Below are positions 14,261 to 25,992 of a DNA stretch of 30,989 nt, one piece after another. Source of the stretch: an uncultured Collinsella sp. (lineage in GTDB: Bacteria; Actinomycetota; Coriobacteriia; Coriobacteriales; Coriobacteriaceae); assembly GCA_900552395.1 (NCBI GenBank), contig URZJ01000004.1, forward strand, positions 1 through 30,989. Reading direction: 5' to 3'. Every line of letters begins with the position of its first letter. Positions within the stretch are counted from its first letter, which is position 1. A program made the translations under genes and the position numbers. The notes beneath the pieces were generated by a model. The model made no database searches. It was not told the DNA's origin and saw only the letters and a list, made by a program, of their open reading frames with translations.

Positions 14261-14695
14261 CTAGATGTCATCGTCCTCGTCGTCGGCGTCATCGGTCGGG
14301 ACAACGAGCTCGGACATACCGTTCTTGCCCTCCTGCAGCATCATATGCTTGAGGGAATCCAGGTCCATGGTGGCAAGCCCCATCATGGCGGTCATAGCCA
14401 TGGGCAGATTCATACCGCCGAAGGCAATGGTGTGGGCGAGCAGGCCCTTCTCGGCCAGCGTGTTCATCGCATTGGTGAGCGGCGATCCGCCCAGGATGTC
14501 ACCAAGCAGGACAACCTCGTCATCGGCGGTAACGGGAGCGAGCATCGCCTTGACGTTCTCGACATACTCGTCAGCGCCCATGCCGTCCACGAGACTCGTC
14601 GACAAGATGTTCGGGGCGTCATTGCCGAGCATCTTGAGGACACTGTGCAGTCCGGGAGCGAGCGTTCCGTGACTGACCATTACCAGATACCGCAT
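14261..14695 (-). CDS. PTS mannose-family EIIA component
   Basis: A 144-residue cytoplasmic protein that accepts phosphate from HPr. The active residue is His9 in YLVMVSHGTLAPGL, and LLGDILGGSPLTNAM is the second conserved block of the fold. It is a free-standing IIA rather than the IIAB fusion of E. coli ManX. The acidic tail (PTDDADDEDDDI) resembles that of IIC. The start at 14695 is chosen for AGAGGAGA upstream, over an ATG 24 codons earlier. It is the first gene of the IIA-IIB-IIC-IID operon and divergent from the GntR regulator. Confidence 0.95.
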   Translation of the reverse strand: MRYLVMVSHGTLAPGLHSVLKMLGNDAPNILSTSLVDGMGADEYVENVKAMLAPVTADDEVVLLGDILGGSPLTNAMNTLAEKGLLAHTIAFGGMNLPMAMTAMMGLATMDLDSLKHMMLQEGKNGMSELVVPTDDADDEDDDI

Positions 14696-14781
14696 GCGGT
14701 CTCCTCTCGACCTGCCGTGTGTCGCACGGCTTTGCTTTTTGCTGAGATTATTGTTGCGCCGGGGCATGTTCGGTACAAGAA

Positions 14782-14828
14782 AATAGTTGCGAACGGCAAC
14801 TATTCATCGGTTAACGGTAGCAACTATT
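14782..14828. promoter_or_regulatory. Operator cluster: three GCAACTATT half-sites
   Basis: AATAGTTGC (14782-14790) and GCAACTATT (14796-14804) make a perfect 9-bp dyad with a 5-base spacer. A third exact GCAACTATT is at 14820-14828. The cluster lies between the divergent PTS operon and the GntR/UTRA gene, so that regulator is the natural candidate to bind here. Clear promoters could not be placed on either side. Confidence 0.7.
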
Positions 14829-15003
14829 TTTGTGTCTAAATTATTTTTTCTTCTAATTATTTTTAAAATAGCAGGTAGATTGCCTGATAAATGTTTTATG
14901 TTCCTTATGCACCATACATACCAGCAAGAATCGGGCCTGGCATCTCCGGTTTGCCGCGCAGTGTCAGACCATGTCACGTACGCCCACGACATGGAGGTAC
15001 CCC

Positions 15004-15786
15004 ATGGATATGATCTCGTTTCTCGCCTCCGAACCCTTCGATCGCAGCGGTGATACGCCGCTCTATGTCCAACTTAAACATCGAATCGCCCTGCTTATCG
15101 CCAGCCAGGCGTTCGACACCAAGACGCCGCTGCCACGCGAGCTCGAAATCTGTGAGCGGCTAGAGTTATCGCGCGCGACCGTGCGCCGTTGCTTCCAAGA
15201 TCTCGTCATCGAGGGGCGCGTGGTGCGCAAACGTGGGCAGGGCACGTTCATCAAACCCCAAACCTCAGCACCCGGCATCGACCTGGCCCTGAATTTCAGC
15301 GCGCGGATGCGCGAAGCGGGACGGGTTCCGAGCTCGCAGATTCTCGCCTTTTCAAGCATACCGGCCGTCCGCGGCATCGCCTCTGGGCTCAAAGTGCCCG
15401 AGGGGACACCCGTCTGGGAGATTCGCCGCCTGCGTCTCGCCAACGACAAACCCATGGAGCTCAACTACGTCTATATCCCCGTATCACTTTGCCCCGAGCT
15501 CACACGCAAAGACGTGGATGGCTCGCTCTACGCCTACATCGCGGAAAAGACCGGCATCCTGCCCGCAAGCGTCGATGCCGTCTACGAGACGGTCAACCTC
15601 GACAAGCATGAGGCGCGCCTTTTGGGACAGAACACCGGTAAGGCGGCGATGCGCATCGTGCGTTCGACCTACGACAAGACGGGAACCCCGTTCGAGGTAG
15701 GCGTGCTCATCAGCTGCGACGGTCAGGCAAAGTTGCACGTGCACATCGCCGCCGACAAAACAACCTTCACCGCCACAGCCCAATAA
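15004..15786 (+). CDS. GntR-family regulator (HutC/UTRA type)
   Basis: A 260-residue sugar-responsive regulator. The N-terminal winged helix runs from about residue 19 to 85 (GDTPLYVQLKHRIALLI, LPRELEICERLELSRATVRRCFQDL, RKRGQGTFI). The UTRA effector domain fills about 95-250 (VWEIRRLRLANDKPMELNYVYIP is the family block). UTRA domains usually bind a phosphorylated sugar. The start at 15004 has GGAGGT five bases upstream; an ATG 11 codons earlier lacks this. It is divergent from the PTS operon, 308 bases away, and the likely regulator of it through the half-sites at 14782-14828. Confidence 0.93.
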   Translation: MDMISFLASEPFDRSGDTPLYVQLKHRIALLIASQAFDTKTPLPRELEICERLELSRATVRRCFQDLVIEGRVVRKRGQGTFIKPQTSAPGIDLALNFSARMREAGRVPSSQILAFSSIPAVRGIASGLKVPEGTPVWEIRRLRLANDKPMELNYVYIPVSLCPELTRKDVDGSLYAYIAEKTGILPASVDAVYETVNLDKHEARLLGQNTGKAAMRIVRSTYDKTGTPFEVGVLISCDGQAKLHVHIAADKTTFTATAQ

Positions 15787-15797
15787 ATCCAAAACGC

Positions 15798-15829
15798 GGG
15801 CGCCGTCGTTCAAACGAACGACGGCGCCC
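15798..15829 (+). terminator. Terminator of the GntR gene
   Basis: A perfect 13-bp stem (15798-15810 with 15817-15829) and a 6-base loop, 12 bases after the stop. The T-run (TCATTTT) is offset by several bases. Confidence 0.75.
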
Positions 15830-15904
15830 ACACTCATTTTCTATTCAGCCCTAGTCATCGCACAAAGCCCCTTCGGCAGCACACGGTGCAGCCAAGTCAC
15901 CGCA

Positions 15905-15989
15905 GGCCGGGGCGGGAGGCGGTCCTTTCTCTCGGAAAACTTCGCGAAGCCCAGTTTCCGAGAGAAAGTGTCCGGCTGCCGCCCCGGCC
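15905..15989. repeat. Nested hairpin element after carB (ACTGGGCTTCGCGAAGTTT family, copy 2)
   Basis: The outer arms GGCCGGGGCGG (15905-15915) and CCGCCCCGGCC (15979-15989) match perfectly. The inner 14-bp stem is 15925-15938 with 15955-15968. The cap reads, on the minus strand, ACTGGGCTTCGCGAAGTTT as in copy 1 (10574-10619). Still further out, ACACGGTG (15881-15888) can pair with CACCGTGT (16004-16011) inside the carB end. It may end the carAB transcript. Confidence 0.75.
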
Positions 15990-16000
15990 GGCCAGGCCAA

Positions 16001-19315
<3,315 letters not shown>

Positions 19316-19317
19316 TG

Positions 19318-20757
19318 TTAGTTCTCCTCGGTCGCAGCGTTCTCGGACTCGGCGAAATTCCAGCCGGCGAGGCGGTCCTTCGCGGTGTCGATGTCCAGGT
19401 AGTTCTCCTCGCCGTCCATAAGTCGCGTAAAGGCGGTAAAGAGATAGTGGGCATCGGTGGGGCCAGGCGAAGCCTCGGGGTGGTACTGGACCGAGAAGCA
19501 CGGGGCGTCGAGCAGCTGGATACCCTCGGCGGTGCCGTCGTTGAGGTTCACATGTGTCAGGCGAATGCGACCAAAGCGCTCGTTCATCACGACCGGCGCG
19601 ACGCCGCGACGCACCCAGGCGCGCAGGTCGCCATCGGCCGCATGCTCGGTTTCGCCGCCGGAAAGCTCCGGAATCAGTTTGCCCAGACTGGGGAACAGCA
19701 GGCCAAAGCCGTGGTTTTGCGCGGTGATCTCCACGCGACGGCTCACCAGATTCATAACCGGCTGGTTACCGCCACGGTGACCGAATTTAAGCTTTTCCAT
19801 TTGGGCGCCGCAGGCCAGGCTGATCATCTGGTGACCGAGGCAAATGCCAAAGACCGGCACCTTGCCGATCAGCTGCTGCACCTGCTCATAGGTCTCCACC
19901 ACGGCGTCGGGGTCGCCGGGGCCGTTGGACAAAAAGACGCCATCGGGATTCATGTCGAGCACCTCACTCGCGGGCGTATCCCACGGCACGACGGTGAGAT
20001 CGCAGCCGGCACGGACCAGGCCCTCCAGAATACCGCGCTTCACACCGCAGTCGTAGGCGACCACTTTGTGACGGGCAGGAGCGGCAGCCGCAAGCGCAAA
20101 GTCATGCGTGGCAGGCAGGTCGGCGGCCACAAACTCGTGAGGCGCGGGGCAACTTACGGTCTTGACCAGGTTCTCGCCTACCAGCGTGGGCGCAGCGGAC
20201 AAGCGCTCGGCAAGCTCGTCGACGTCGAAGATCTCGGTCGAGATAATGCCCATCTTGGAACCATTGTCGCGCAGATGGCGCACCAGAGCGCGGGTGTCGA
20301 TACCCTCGATAGCGACGATGCCGTGAGCGCGCAGGTACTCCGGCACGCTGACGGCCGAGCGCCAGTTAGAAGGCGTGGCGCACATATCGCGAACGATCAT
20401 GCCGCGCATAGCCGGAGCGCTCGCAGGGCGCACGGCGTCGCCGGGGAAGGCCGACTGGACATCGGTCTCGTCGATACCGTAATTGCCGATCTGCGGATAG
20501 GTCATGGTTACAATTTGGCCGGCATAACTCGGGTCGGTCATGACCTCAAAGTAGCCCTCGAGCGAGGTGTTGAAGCAGACTTCGCCGGTCGCGGTGCCCT
20601 CGGCGCCGCATGCACGTCCATAAAAAATGGTCCCATCCTCAAGATACAGGATACAGGGACCGCAGGTGCCCTTGCTGGTTTTGGCCAGCATACGCTGGCA
20701 AAGCTCGCTGGGCGCGAAGGTGCGGGCGGCAGCGCCCGCGGTATGGTTGTTCGCCAT
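19318..20757 (-). CDS. carA: Carbamoyl-phosphate synthase small (glutaminase) subunit
   Basis: Releases ammonia from glutamine for CarB. The nucleophile is Cys306 in FGICLGHQ, with His426 and Glu428 in QYHPEASPGP. The N-terminal CarA domain has EDGTIFYGRACGAEG and GEVCFNTSLEGYFEV. At 479 residues it is about 100 longer than usual. There are some 35 extra N-terminal residues, an insertion of about 35 between NHGF (349-352) and THVNL (401-405), and a C-terminal tail of about 30. The start at 20757 has AAGGAGAA upstream. It is first in the carAB operon. Confidence 0.97.
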   Translation of the reverse strand: MANNHTAGAAARTFAPSELCQRMLAKTSKGTCGPCILYLEDGTIFYGRACGAEGTATGEVCFNTSLEGYFEVMTDPSYAGQIVTMTYPQIGNYGIDETDVQSAFPGDAVRPASAPAMRGMIVRDMCATPSNWRSAVSVPEYLRAHGIVAIEGIDTRALVRHLRDNGSKMGIISTEIFDVDELAERLSAAPTLVGENLVKTVSCPAPHEFVAADLPATHDFALAAAAPARHKVVAYDCGVKRGILEGLVRAGCDLTVVPWDTPASEVLDMNPDGVFLSNGPGDPDAVVETYEQVQQLIGKVPVFGICLGHQMISLACGAQMEKLKFGHRGGNQPVMNLVSRRVEITAQNHGFGLLFPSLGKLIPELSGGETEHAADGDLRAWVRRGVAPVVMNERFGRIRLTHVNLNDGTAEGIQLLDAPCFSVQYHPEASPGPTDAHYLFTAFTRLMDGEENYLDIDTAKDRLAGWNFAESENAATEEN

Positions 20758-20869
20758 AATTCTCCTTCCCGGTCTCACAGGACCGGCTTAAAGGTGTGTA
20801 GTTAGGCCTCGCGGTATTGTAACCGCAAGCATGCCTCATGGCGTTAATTTCATCGAAATGTTTACGAAA

Positions 20870-20903
20870 TGATAATTATGACTTTCTATGCATAATGATT
20901 ATT
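20870..20903 (-). promoter_or_regulatory. AT-rich motif pair upstream of carA (ARG-box-like?)
   Basis: ATAATTAT (20872-20879) and TGCATAATGATTATT (20889-20903) stand out in a GC-rich sequence, about 115-145 bases before carA. The second half-resembles the ArgR consensus TGAAT-N4-ATTCA with mismatches. It is also consistent with plain AT-rich promoter DNA. Confidence 0.25.
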
Positions 20904-20922
20904 TAATCCCCGTCCCAGAAAA

Positions 20923-20959
20923 ATTATCCCGCGTGGGCTTGTGGCTCACGCGGGATAAT
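20923..20959 (-). terminator. Intrinsic terminator of the ABC exporter operon
   Basis: A perfect 13-bp stem (20923-20935 with 20947-20959), 11-base loop, and TTTTT directly after it on the minus strand. It is seven bases past the stop at 20966. Confidence 0.92.
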
Positions 20960-20965
20960 GGCCTC

Positions 20966-21931
20966 TTACTTTTGCTTGTCCTGTTCCAGCAGATCGGACG
21001 GTGAGCGATCGGGCTTGCCGCCGCGGAAAATCTCGCGGCCATGCAGACGATGCTCCAGGTCACGTTCGGCCTTTTCCTCGTCAATCTTGGTCTGGCTCAC
21101 CACCGGGTCCTCGATCAGCGACGAAACCGAGTTCACCTGTTTTTGAATGCGCTCGGCAATGGTGTCGTCCATGCTTACGATGCGCATCTTCCAGTCGATA
21201 CTCGTGGCGTTGGATGAGCTCTTGGTCCACACAAACGTCAAAATGGCGCTCTGATGACCCCGCGCGGGAAACATGCCAAAGAAGGAATCGTGCTGAATGT
21301 TGCTATCCTCGTCGATATAGGCGTGAACGTTATACACCACGCGGTCGATCTTATCGTTGAGCAGCGCGTTGGTCGCAAGCGCAGCGGCCTGAATCTGCCC
21401 GTTGGACAGCAGCTCGAGCTCGTTGGCAGACGATGTGTCCAACACCGTCACCTCGACCGTGCCCGTACGCTCATCAGCTTCATCGACGGTAAAGTCGAGC
21501 GGGAACTGCGTAAAGCCGTTGCCCCACTCAAGGCCGCCCTTCAGCGCCGTCGAAACGGTATCCACCGAAACGCTCTCGGACAGGTTGGCGGTGTTCAGGC
21601 GTCGCATCACGCCGTAGCCAATCTGCATGCCCACAATCAGCACCAAGATGCCAATGACCACGGCCATGGCAGTCTTCGTAATGGTATGGCTCACCTGCGA
21701 GCCCGAAGGGTCGTCCTCGGACAGCGGGTCGATATGTTTTGCCTGGCTCGCGCGGTCCTCGCTGCGCAGCTGCGCTAGCGCCGCTTTGTCACCGCGCTTG
21801 GCCGCAGCCTCCTTCTCACGCATGCGCTCGGTGCGCTTTTTGGCAAGCGTGGGATCCAAGACACCGGATGCATCGATTTCGGAGAATAACTCCGTCACTT
21901 CTTCCGGAGTCAAAGGGTTCTTGTCAGCCAT
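20966..21931 (-). CDS. Single-pass membrane protein of unknown function
   Basis: A 321-residue protein that I do not recognise. The N-terminal 80 residues are charged and cytosolic (TPEEVTELFSEIDASGVLDP, then a Lys/Arg/Glu-rich stretch). One membrane segment follows at about 84-108 (TAMAVVIGILVLIVGMQIGYG). The outer domain of about 150 residues looks like an alpha-beta fold (VEVTVLDTSSANELELLSNGQIQ, VVYNVHAYIDED). The C-terminus is charged and helix-prone. The start at 21931 has AGGAAG upstream and comes 19 bases after the ABC exporter stop, so the two are co-transcribed. A partner or accessory role to the exporter is inference only. Confidence 0.75.
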   Translation of the reverse strand: MADKNPLTPEEVTELFSEIDASGVLDPTLAKKRTERMREKEAAAKRGDKAALAQLRSEDRASQAKHIDPLSEDDPSGSQVSHTITKTAMAVVIGILVLIVGMQIGYGVMRRLNTANLSESVSVDTVSTALKGGLEWGNGFTQFPLDFTVDEADERTGTVEVTVLDTSSANELELLSNGQIQAAALATNALLNDKIDRVVYNVHAYIDEDSNIQHDSFFGMFPARGHQSAILTFVWTKSSSNATSIDWKMRIVSMDDTIAERIQKQVNSVSSLIEDPVVSQTKIDEEKAERDLEHRLHGREIFRGGKPDRSPSDLLEQDKQK

Positions 21932-21950
21932 AAACTTCCTGTCATATCAA

Positions 21951-23723
21951 TCAGTCGAGCTCGTGCGCACGCGCACCTTCGAACTGCATTCGATAGTAAC
22001 GGGCATAAGTGCCGCCACGGGCGAGAAGCTCCTCGTGCGTGCCACGCTCCACAACGCGACCATGCTCAACGGTCGCGATCTCATCGGCATGCTTAATGGT
22101 CGAAAGACGGTGGGCGATGATAATCGTGGTGCGGCCGCGTGCCAGCTCTTCGAGCGACTCCTGCACCGCCTCCTCGCTCTCGTTATCCAAAGCACTCGTC
22201 GCCTCATCCAAAATAAGGATCTTGGGGTTCTTGAGAAACACGCGCGCGATGGCAACACGCTGCTTCTGTCCGCCCGAAAGACGGCTGCCGCGCTCGCCCA
22301 CGACCGTGTCATAGCCCTGTGGAAGCGACTCGATAAAGGCATCGATGTTGGCGCGACGGGCGGCCTCGGCGATCTCTTCAGCCGTAGCGCCCGGCTTGCC
22401 ATAGGCGATGTTCTCGCCAATCGTACCGTCAAATAGATAGACATCCTGCTGCACCAGGCCGATGGCGCGGCGCAGGCTCTGCTGCGTCACATCGCGCACG
22501 TCCTGGCCGTCGATGCTAATGGATCCGGTAGCCACGTCATAAAAGCGCGGCAGCAGCGAACAGGTCGTGGACTTGCCGCCGCCCGAAGGGCCAACCAAAG
22601 CGATGGTCTGCCCGGGCTTGATGGACAGGTCCATATGGTCGATAACGGGACGCTCGTCGGCATCGCCCTCGCCCAGCTCAACATCCTCGTAGTTAAAGCA
22701 CACGTCGTGATAAACCACGGCGCCGGCGATCACCTGCAGATCCGTGGCGCCCGGCTTGTCCTGGATATCCGGCGCAGTCGAGAGCACCTCGTCCATGCGC
22801 TTAAAGCCGGCAATGGCCTTCTGATACGTCTCAGCCGAGTTCACAAGCGTCTCGAGCGGGGTGCAGAACAGCGAAATGTAGAGCGCGAAGGTCGCCATAT
22901 CGACCGCCTGCAGTTGGCCTTGCGCCACCAGCCAACCGCCCAGCAGCACCACGATCACGTACAACACGCCCGAGAGCAGGCCATACGTCGCAGTGTAGAC
23001 GCCCATGGCGTGATACATATTCTCCTTGGACGAAAGATAGCGGTCGTTAGAGGCGCGGAACTTGGAACGCTCAGCTTCCTCGTTCGCAAAACTCTTGACC
23101 ACGCGCATGCCTGCCAGCGAATCCTGCAGCTGAGCATTAATACCGCTGATCTTTTTGCGGTTGTCGCTAAAGACCTCGCGCATGCGCATGTTCTGCCAAA
23201 ACATGATGACCGCAAAAGCCGCCGTCACCACGGCCATGGCAAGAGCCAGCGCCGGGGCAATAGCAAAGAGGATCACAAACGAGCCGATAATCTCGATGCC
23301 GCAGATGATAATCCACTCGGGCACGTGGTGTGCCGCCTCGCAGATATCGAACAGGTCGTTGACCACGCGGCTCATCATGTCACCCGAGCTGTTGCGATCG
23401 AAGTACGCAAAGCTAAAGCACTCGTACTGATCGAACAGGTCCTCGCGCATCTTGGACTCCATGCGCGCGCCCATCACGTGGCCCCAGTAACTCACAAAGT
23501 AGCGACAGGCACAACGGATGACATACATCAGCACCAAACCTACCGCGATCATACCGAGCGCCTGCATAATGGCAGCATGACCCTGGGTAAACAGCCCACC
23601 GGTCAAATTGCGCAGAATAATAGGAAACGCAAGGTCAATGGCGGCAAGCACCAGAGCACAAACAGTATCGGCAACAAAAAGCCCCATCTGGGGCTCGTAA
23701 TACGAGAGAAACCTTTTAAACAT
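21951..23723 (-). CDS. ABC exporter half-transporter (TMD-NBD fusion)
   Basis: A 590-residue type I exporter subunit that should work as a dimer. The membrane domain covers about 1-320 with six hydrophobic segments. The ATPase domain has Walker A GPSGGGKST (378-386), signature LSGGQ (482-486), Walker B ILILDE (502-507) and the H-loop His538, all intact. Only one half-transporter is encoded here, so a homodimer is the simplest reading. The substrate is unknown; lipids, drugs or peptides are all exported by this family. The start at 23723 has GAGG upstream. It is followed after 19 bases by the gene at 20966. Confidence 0.93.
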   Translation of the reverse strand: MFKRFLSYYEPQMGLFVADTVCALVLAAIDLAFPIILRNLTGGLFTQGHAAIMQALGMIAVGLVLMYVIRCACRYFVSYWGHVMGARMESKMREDLFDQYECFSFAYFDRNSSGDMMSRVVNDLFDICEAAHHVPEWIIICGIEIIGSFVILFAIAPALALAMAVVTAAFAVIMFWQNMRMREVFSDNRKKISGINAQLQDSLAGMRVVKSFANEEAERSKFRASNDRYLSSKENMYHAMGVYTATYGLLSGVLYVIVVLLGGWLVAQGQLQAVDMATFALYISLFCTPLETLVNSAETYQKAIAGFKRMDEVLSTAPDIQDKPGATDLQVIAGAVVYHDVCFNYEDVELGEGDADERPVIDHMDLSIKPGQTIALVGPSGGGKSTTCSLLPRFYDVATGSISIDGQDVRDVTQQSLRRAIGLVQQDVYLFDGTIGENIAYGKPGATAEEIAEAARRANIDAFIESLPQGYDTVVGERGSRLSGGQKQRVAIARVFLKNPKILILDEATSALDNESEEAVQESLEELARGRTTIIIAHRLSTIKHADEIATVEHGRVVERGTHEELLARGGTYARYYRMQFEGARAHELD

Positions 23724-23823
23724 GCAATCCTCGAAGAGAAATAAATAGCGTGAGAAATCCGGTTGAACCGGTCAGGCTGAAAACAAAGCGTCCCAACAAG
23801 CATAACGCCGATGTTCTGGCAGC

Positions 23824-23970
23824 GTCAGCGAAAACGTCCCTAAGCGAGCAAGGTGCCTTGAAAGAGGAGCGACGCGTACTTCGGTACGCGAGCGACGATT
23901 GAAAGGCAGATTGCCGCTTAGGGGCGTTTGCAGCGTCGACTCGTTACGCGGTTTGGTAAAACCGCGTAAC
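23824..23970 (-). repeat. Structured repeat element, copy B (candidate structured RNA)
   Basis: It starts on the minus strand directly after the Nudix stop codon. It has the same layout as copy A (590-737): a 12-bp hairpin (23943-23954 with 23959-23970, loop TACC), a 15-bp stem (23832-23846 with 23915-23929, one G-U pair), a 6-bp stem (23854-23859 with 23903-23908) and an apical hairpin with a 7-bp CGCGTAC stem and a TTCG loop on the plus strand. Single-stranded stretches GACGCTGCAAA, GGCAATCTG, CACCTTGCTCG and TTTTCGCTGAC are identical to copy A, while the stem sequences differ and remain complementary. Confidence 0.75.
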
Positions 23971-24666
23971 CTAGAGCTCGGCCCCACCCAAGCGGTGCGC
24001 GATGCTATCGCAGGCCAAGGCGCCCACGACGGTCTTGGCGTCTTCGATCTTGCCGTCGAGCACGGCGTCGATCAGCTCGTGCAGCGGCACCAGGTCCCCG
24101 TTGACAAACTCGTCATCATCGGGGTTGGGCGCATCAAACTCGAGCTTGGTAGCCAAGTAGATGTGGATGATCTCATCGCAAAAACCGCAGGACGTGACAA
24201 TCGACGTCAAAAAGCGAATGCGATCAGCCCTAAAGCCCGTCTCCTCATGCAGCTCGCGTTTGGCGCAATCGAGCGGGTCCTCGCCTGGATCGAGCTTGCC
24301 GGCGGGAATCTCGACCGTCACGCGGTCGATAGCGGTGCGGTACTGACGCACCAGTACGATCTTGCCGCTCTCGGTCAGCGCTACAACGGCCGCCGCACCC
24401 GGATGGCGAACGATATCGCGGGCGCTGCGGCGACCGTTGGGCAGCTCAACCTCAAGACGGTGGACGTCGAGGATCTTGCCCTTCCAGGCGCACTCCTCCG
24501 AAAGAATCTTCTCGTGCAGCTCGGCATCGTGCGGGTCGTCGTCGCCCAGCACCAGCGCCGGCTCGTCAGCGACCTCGCCGCCAGGCTCGCCCTCGGCGTG
24601 CCCATACATGCGGCTGCCCTCTTCAACGATCTGCGCATCCACGAGCTCTTCGTTCTTCTCGTCCAT
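23971..24666 (-). CDS. Nudix hydrolase, ADP-ribose pyrophosphatase type
   Basis: A 231-residue hydrolase likely to split ADP-ribose or a similar nucleoside diphosphate derivative. The Nudix box is complete (GKLDPGEDPLDC followed by AKRELHEETGF, about residues 123-145), and VEIPAGKLDPGE before it is the ADPRase form. There is an acidic extension of about 50 residues at the N-terminus (HAEGEPGGEVADEPALVLGDDDPHD) that the core enzyme does not need. The start at 24666 is nine bases from GAGAGGA; the ATG three codons earlier directly touches it and is less likely. It lies 21 bases after purD, same operon. Repeat copy B begins at its stop. Confidence 0.9.
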   Translation of the reverse strand: MDEKNEELVDAQIVEEGSRMYGHAEGEPGGEVADEPALVLGDDDPHDAELHEKILSEECAWKGKILDVHRLEVELPNGRRSARDIVRHPGAAAVVALTESGKIVLVRQYRTAIDRVTVEIPAGKLDPGEDPLDCAKRELHEETGFRADRIRFLTSIVTSCGFCDEIIHIYLATKLEFDAPNPDDDEFVNGDLVPLHELIDAVLDGKIEDAKTVVGALACDSIAHRLGGAEL

Positions 24667-24687
24667 CCGTCTCATTCCTCTCGGATT

Positions 24688-25992
24688 TTAGGCATCCCAG
24701 GCGTCGCGGCCGCGCAGCGCGCGCAGGCCGATGTCGTGGCGCAGGGTCTTGCCTTCAAAATCAATCTTCTCGCAGGCCTCGTAGGCAAGGTTGCGAGCGT
24801 TCTCGAACGTGTCACCCAGAGCGGTTACGGCAAGCACGCGGCCGCCGTTGGTCACGAGCTGGCCATCCACCACGGCGGTGCCCGCGTGGTACACGGTCAC
24901 GTTCTCCATGGCCTCGGCATCTTCAATACCAGTGATGACCTTGCCCTTCTCGTAGCTGCCGGGATAGCCCGCGCTCGTCAGGACAACGGCCACGGCCCAC
25001 TCGTCACGCCAGTCGAGCTCAATCTGATCGAGCTCGCAGTTGGCGCAGGCGAGCATGACCTCAACCAGGTCGTTCTTAAGGCGCGGCAGCACGACCTGCG
25101 TCTCGGGGTCGCCAAAGCGGGCATTGAACTCCAGCACCTTGGGGCCGGCAGGCGTGAGCATAAAGCCGCCATACAGGCAGCCGCGGTAGTCGATGCCCTC
25201 GGCAGCAAGCTCGGCAACGGTCTGCTCCATGACCGCCACCATGGTGGCGTGCTCCTCGTCGGTCACGATGGGCACCGGGCTGTAGACGCCCATGCCGCCG
25301 GTGTTGGGTCCCTTGTCGCCCTCGAGGGCGCGCTTGTGGTCCTGCGAGGTGGCCATGGGGCGCACGGTCTTGCCGTCGGTAAAGGCGAGCAGTGAGCACT
25401 CGGGACCAACGAGCATCTCCTCGATAACCACGGTGTTGCCGGCATCGCCAAAGGTGCCGCCAAAGCACTCGCGCACGGCCTCCTCGGCCTGCTCAAGTTC
25501 GGTCGCCACGATAACGCCCTTGCCCGCGGCAAGGCCGTCGGCCTTCACGACCAGCGGAGCGCCCTGCTCGCGCACGTAGGCGAGAGCCGAAGCCTCGTCG
25601 GTAAACGAACCATAGGCTGCCGTCGGAATGCCCGCACGCTCCATGAGCTGCTTGGAGAACAGCTTGGAGCCCTCCATCTGGGCGCCCTCGGCACCCGGGC
25701 CAAAGCAGGGAATACCCGCCGCGCGCACGGCGTCGGCCACGCCCGCCACGAGCGGAGCCTCGGGGCCAATTACCACGAGTCCGCATCCGTGGCTCTGCGC
25801 AAACGCCGCCACGGCCGCAGGATCGCAGTCGTCGAGAACAACGTTCTCGCCGCAGCTCGCGGTGCCGCCGTTGCCCGGCGCGATGTAGAGCTTGCCGGCG
25901 CGCGGTGATGCTGCGAGCTTAGCTGCCAAAGCATGCTCACGGCCGCCGCTGCCCAACAACAGGATGTCGATGGTTTGAGTGTCCGCCTTCAA
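24688..25992 (-). CDS. purD: Phosphoribosylamine-glycine ligase (GAR synthetase), TTG start
   Basis: Joins glycine to phosphoribosylamine, the second purine step. It is 434 residues, normal for the family. The N-terminus has the dinucleotide-fold motif ILLLGSGGREHALA, and the ATP-grasp part has VKADGLAAGKGVIV, GPNTGGMGVYSP and VLEFNARFGDPETQ. No ATG or GTG lies in a sensible place. A TTG at 25990-25992 stands five bases after a perfect GAGGAGG, so TTG is taken as the start, giving KADTQTIDILLLGSGG after the initiator. The nearest upstream ATG in frame would run into the purA end. It is followed by the Nudix gene. Confidence 0.96.
   Translation of the reverse strand: MKADTQTIDILLLGSGGREHALAAKLAASPRAGKLYIAPGNGGTASCGENVVLDDCDPAAVAAFAQSHGCGLVVIGPEAPLVAGVADAVRAAGIPCFGPGAEGAQMEGSKLFSKQLMERAGIPTAAYGSFTDEASALAYVREQGAPLVVKADGLAAGKGVIVATELEQAEEAVRECFGGTFGDAGNTVVIEEMLVGPECSLLAFTDGKTVRPMATSQDHKRALEGDKGPNTGGMGVYSPVPIVTDEEHATMVAVMEQTVAELAAEGIDYRGCLYGGFMLTPAGPKVLEFNARFGDPETQVVLPRLKNDLVEVMLACANCELDQIELDWRDEWAVAVVLTSAGYPGSYEKGKVITGIEDAEAMENVTVYHAGTAVVDGQLVTNGGRVLAVTALGDTFENARNLAYEACEKIDFEGKTLRHDIGLRALRGRDAWDA

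Noticed and set aside
14771..14850. Sigma-54 promoter for the mannose-family PTS operon
   Set aside because: No TGG-N9-TTGC pattern at -24/-12 was found, and no LevR-type activator is nearby; a GntR regulator is present instead.
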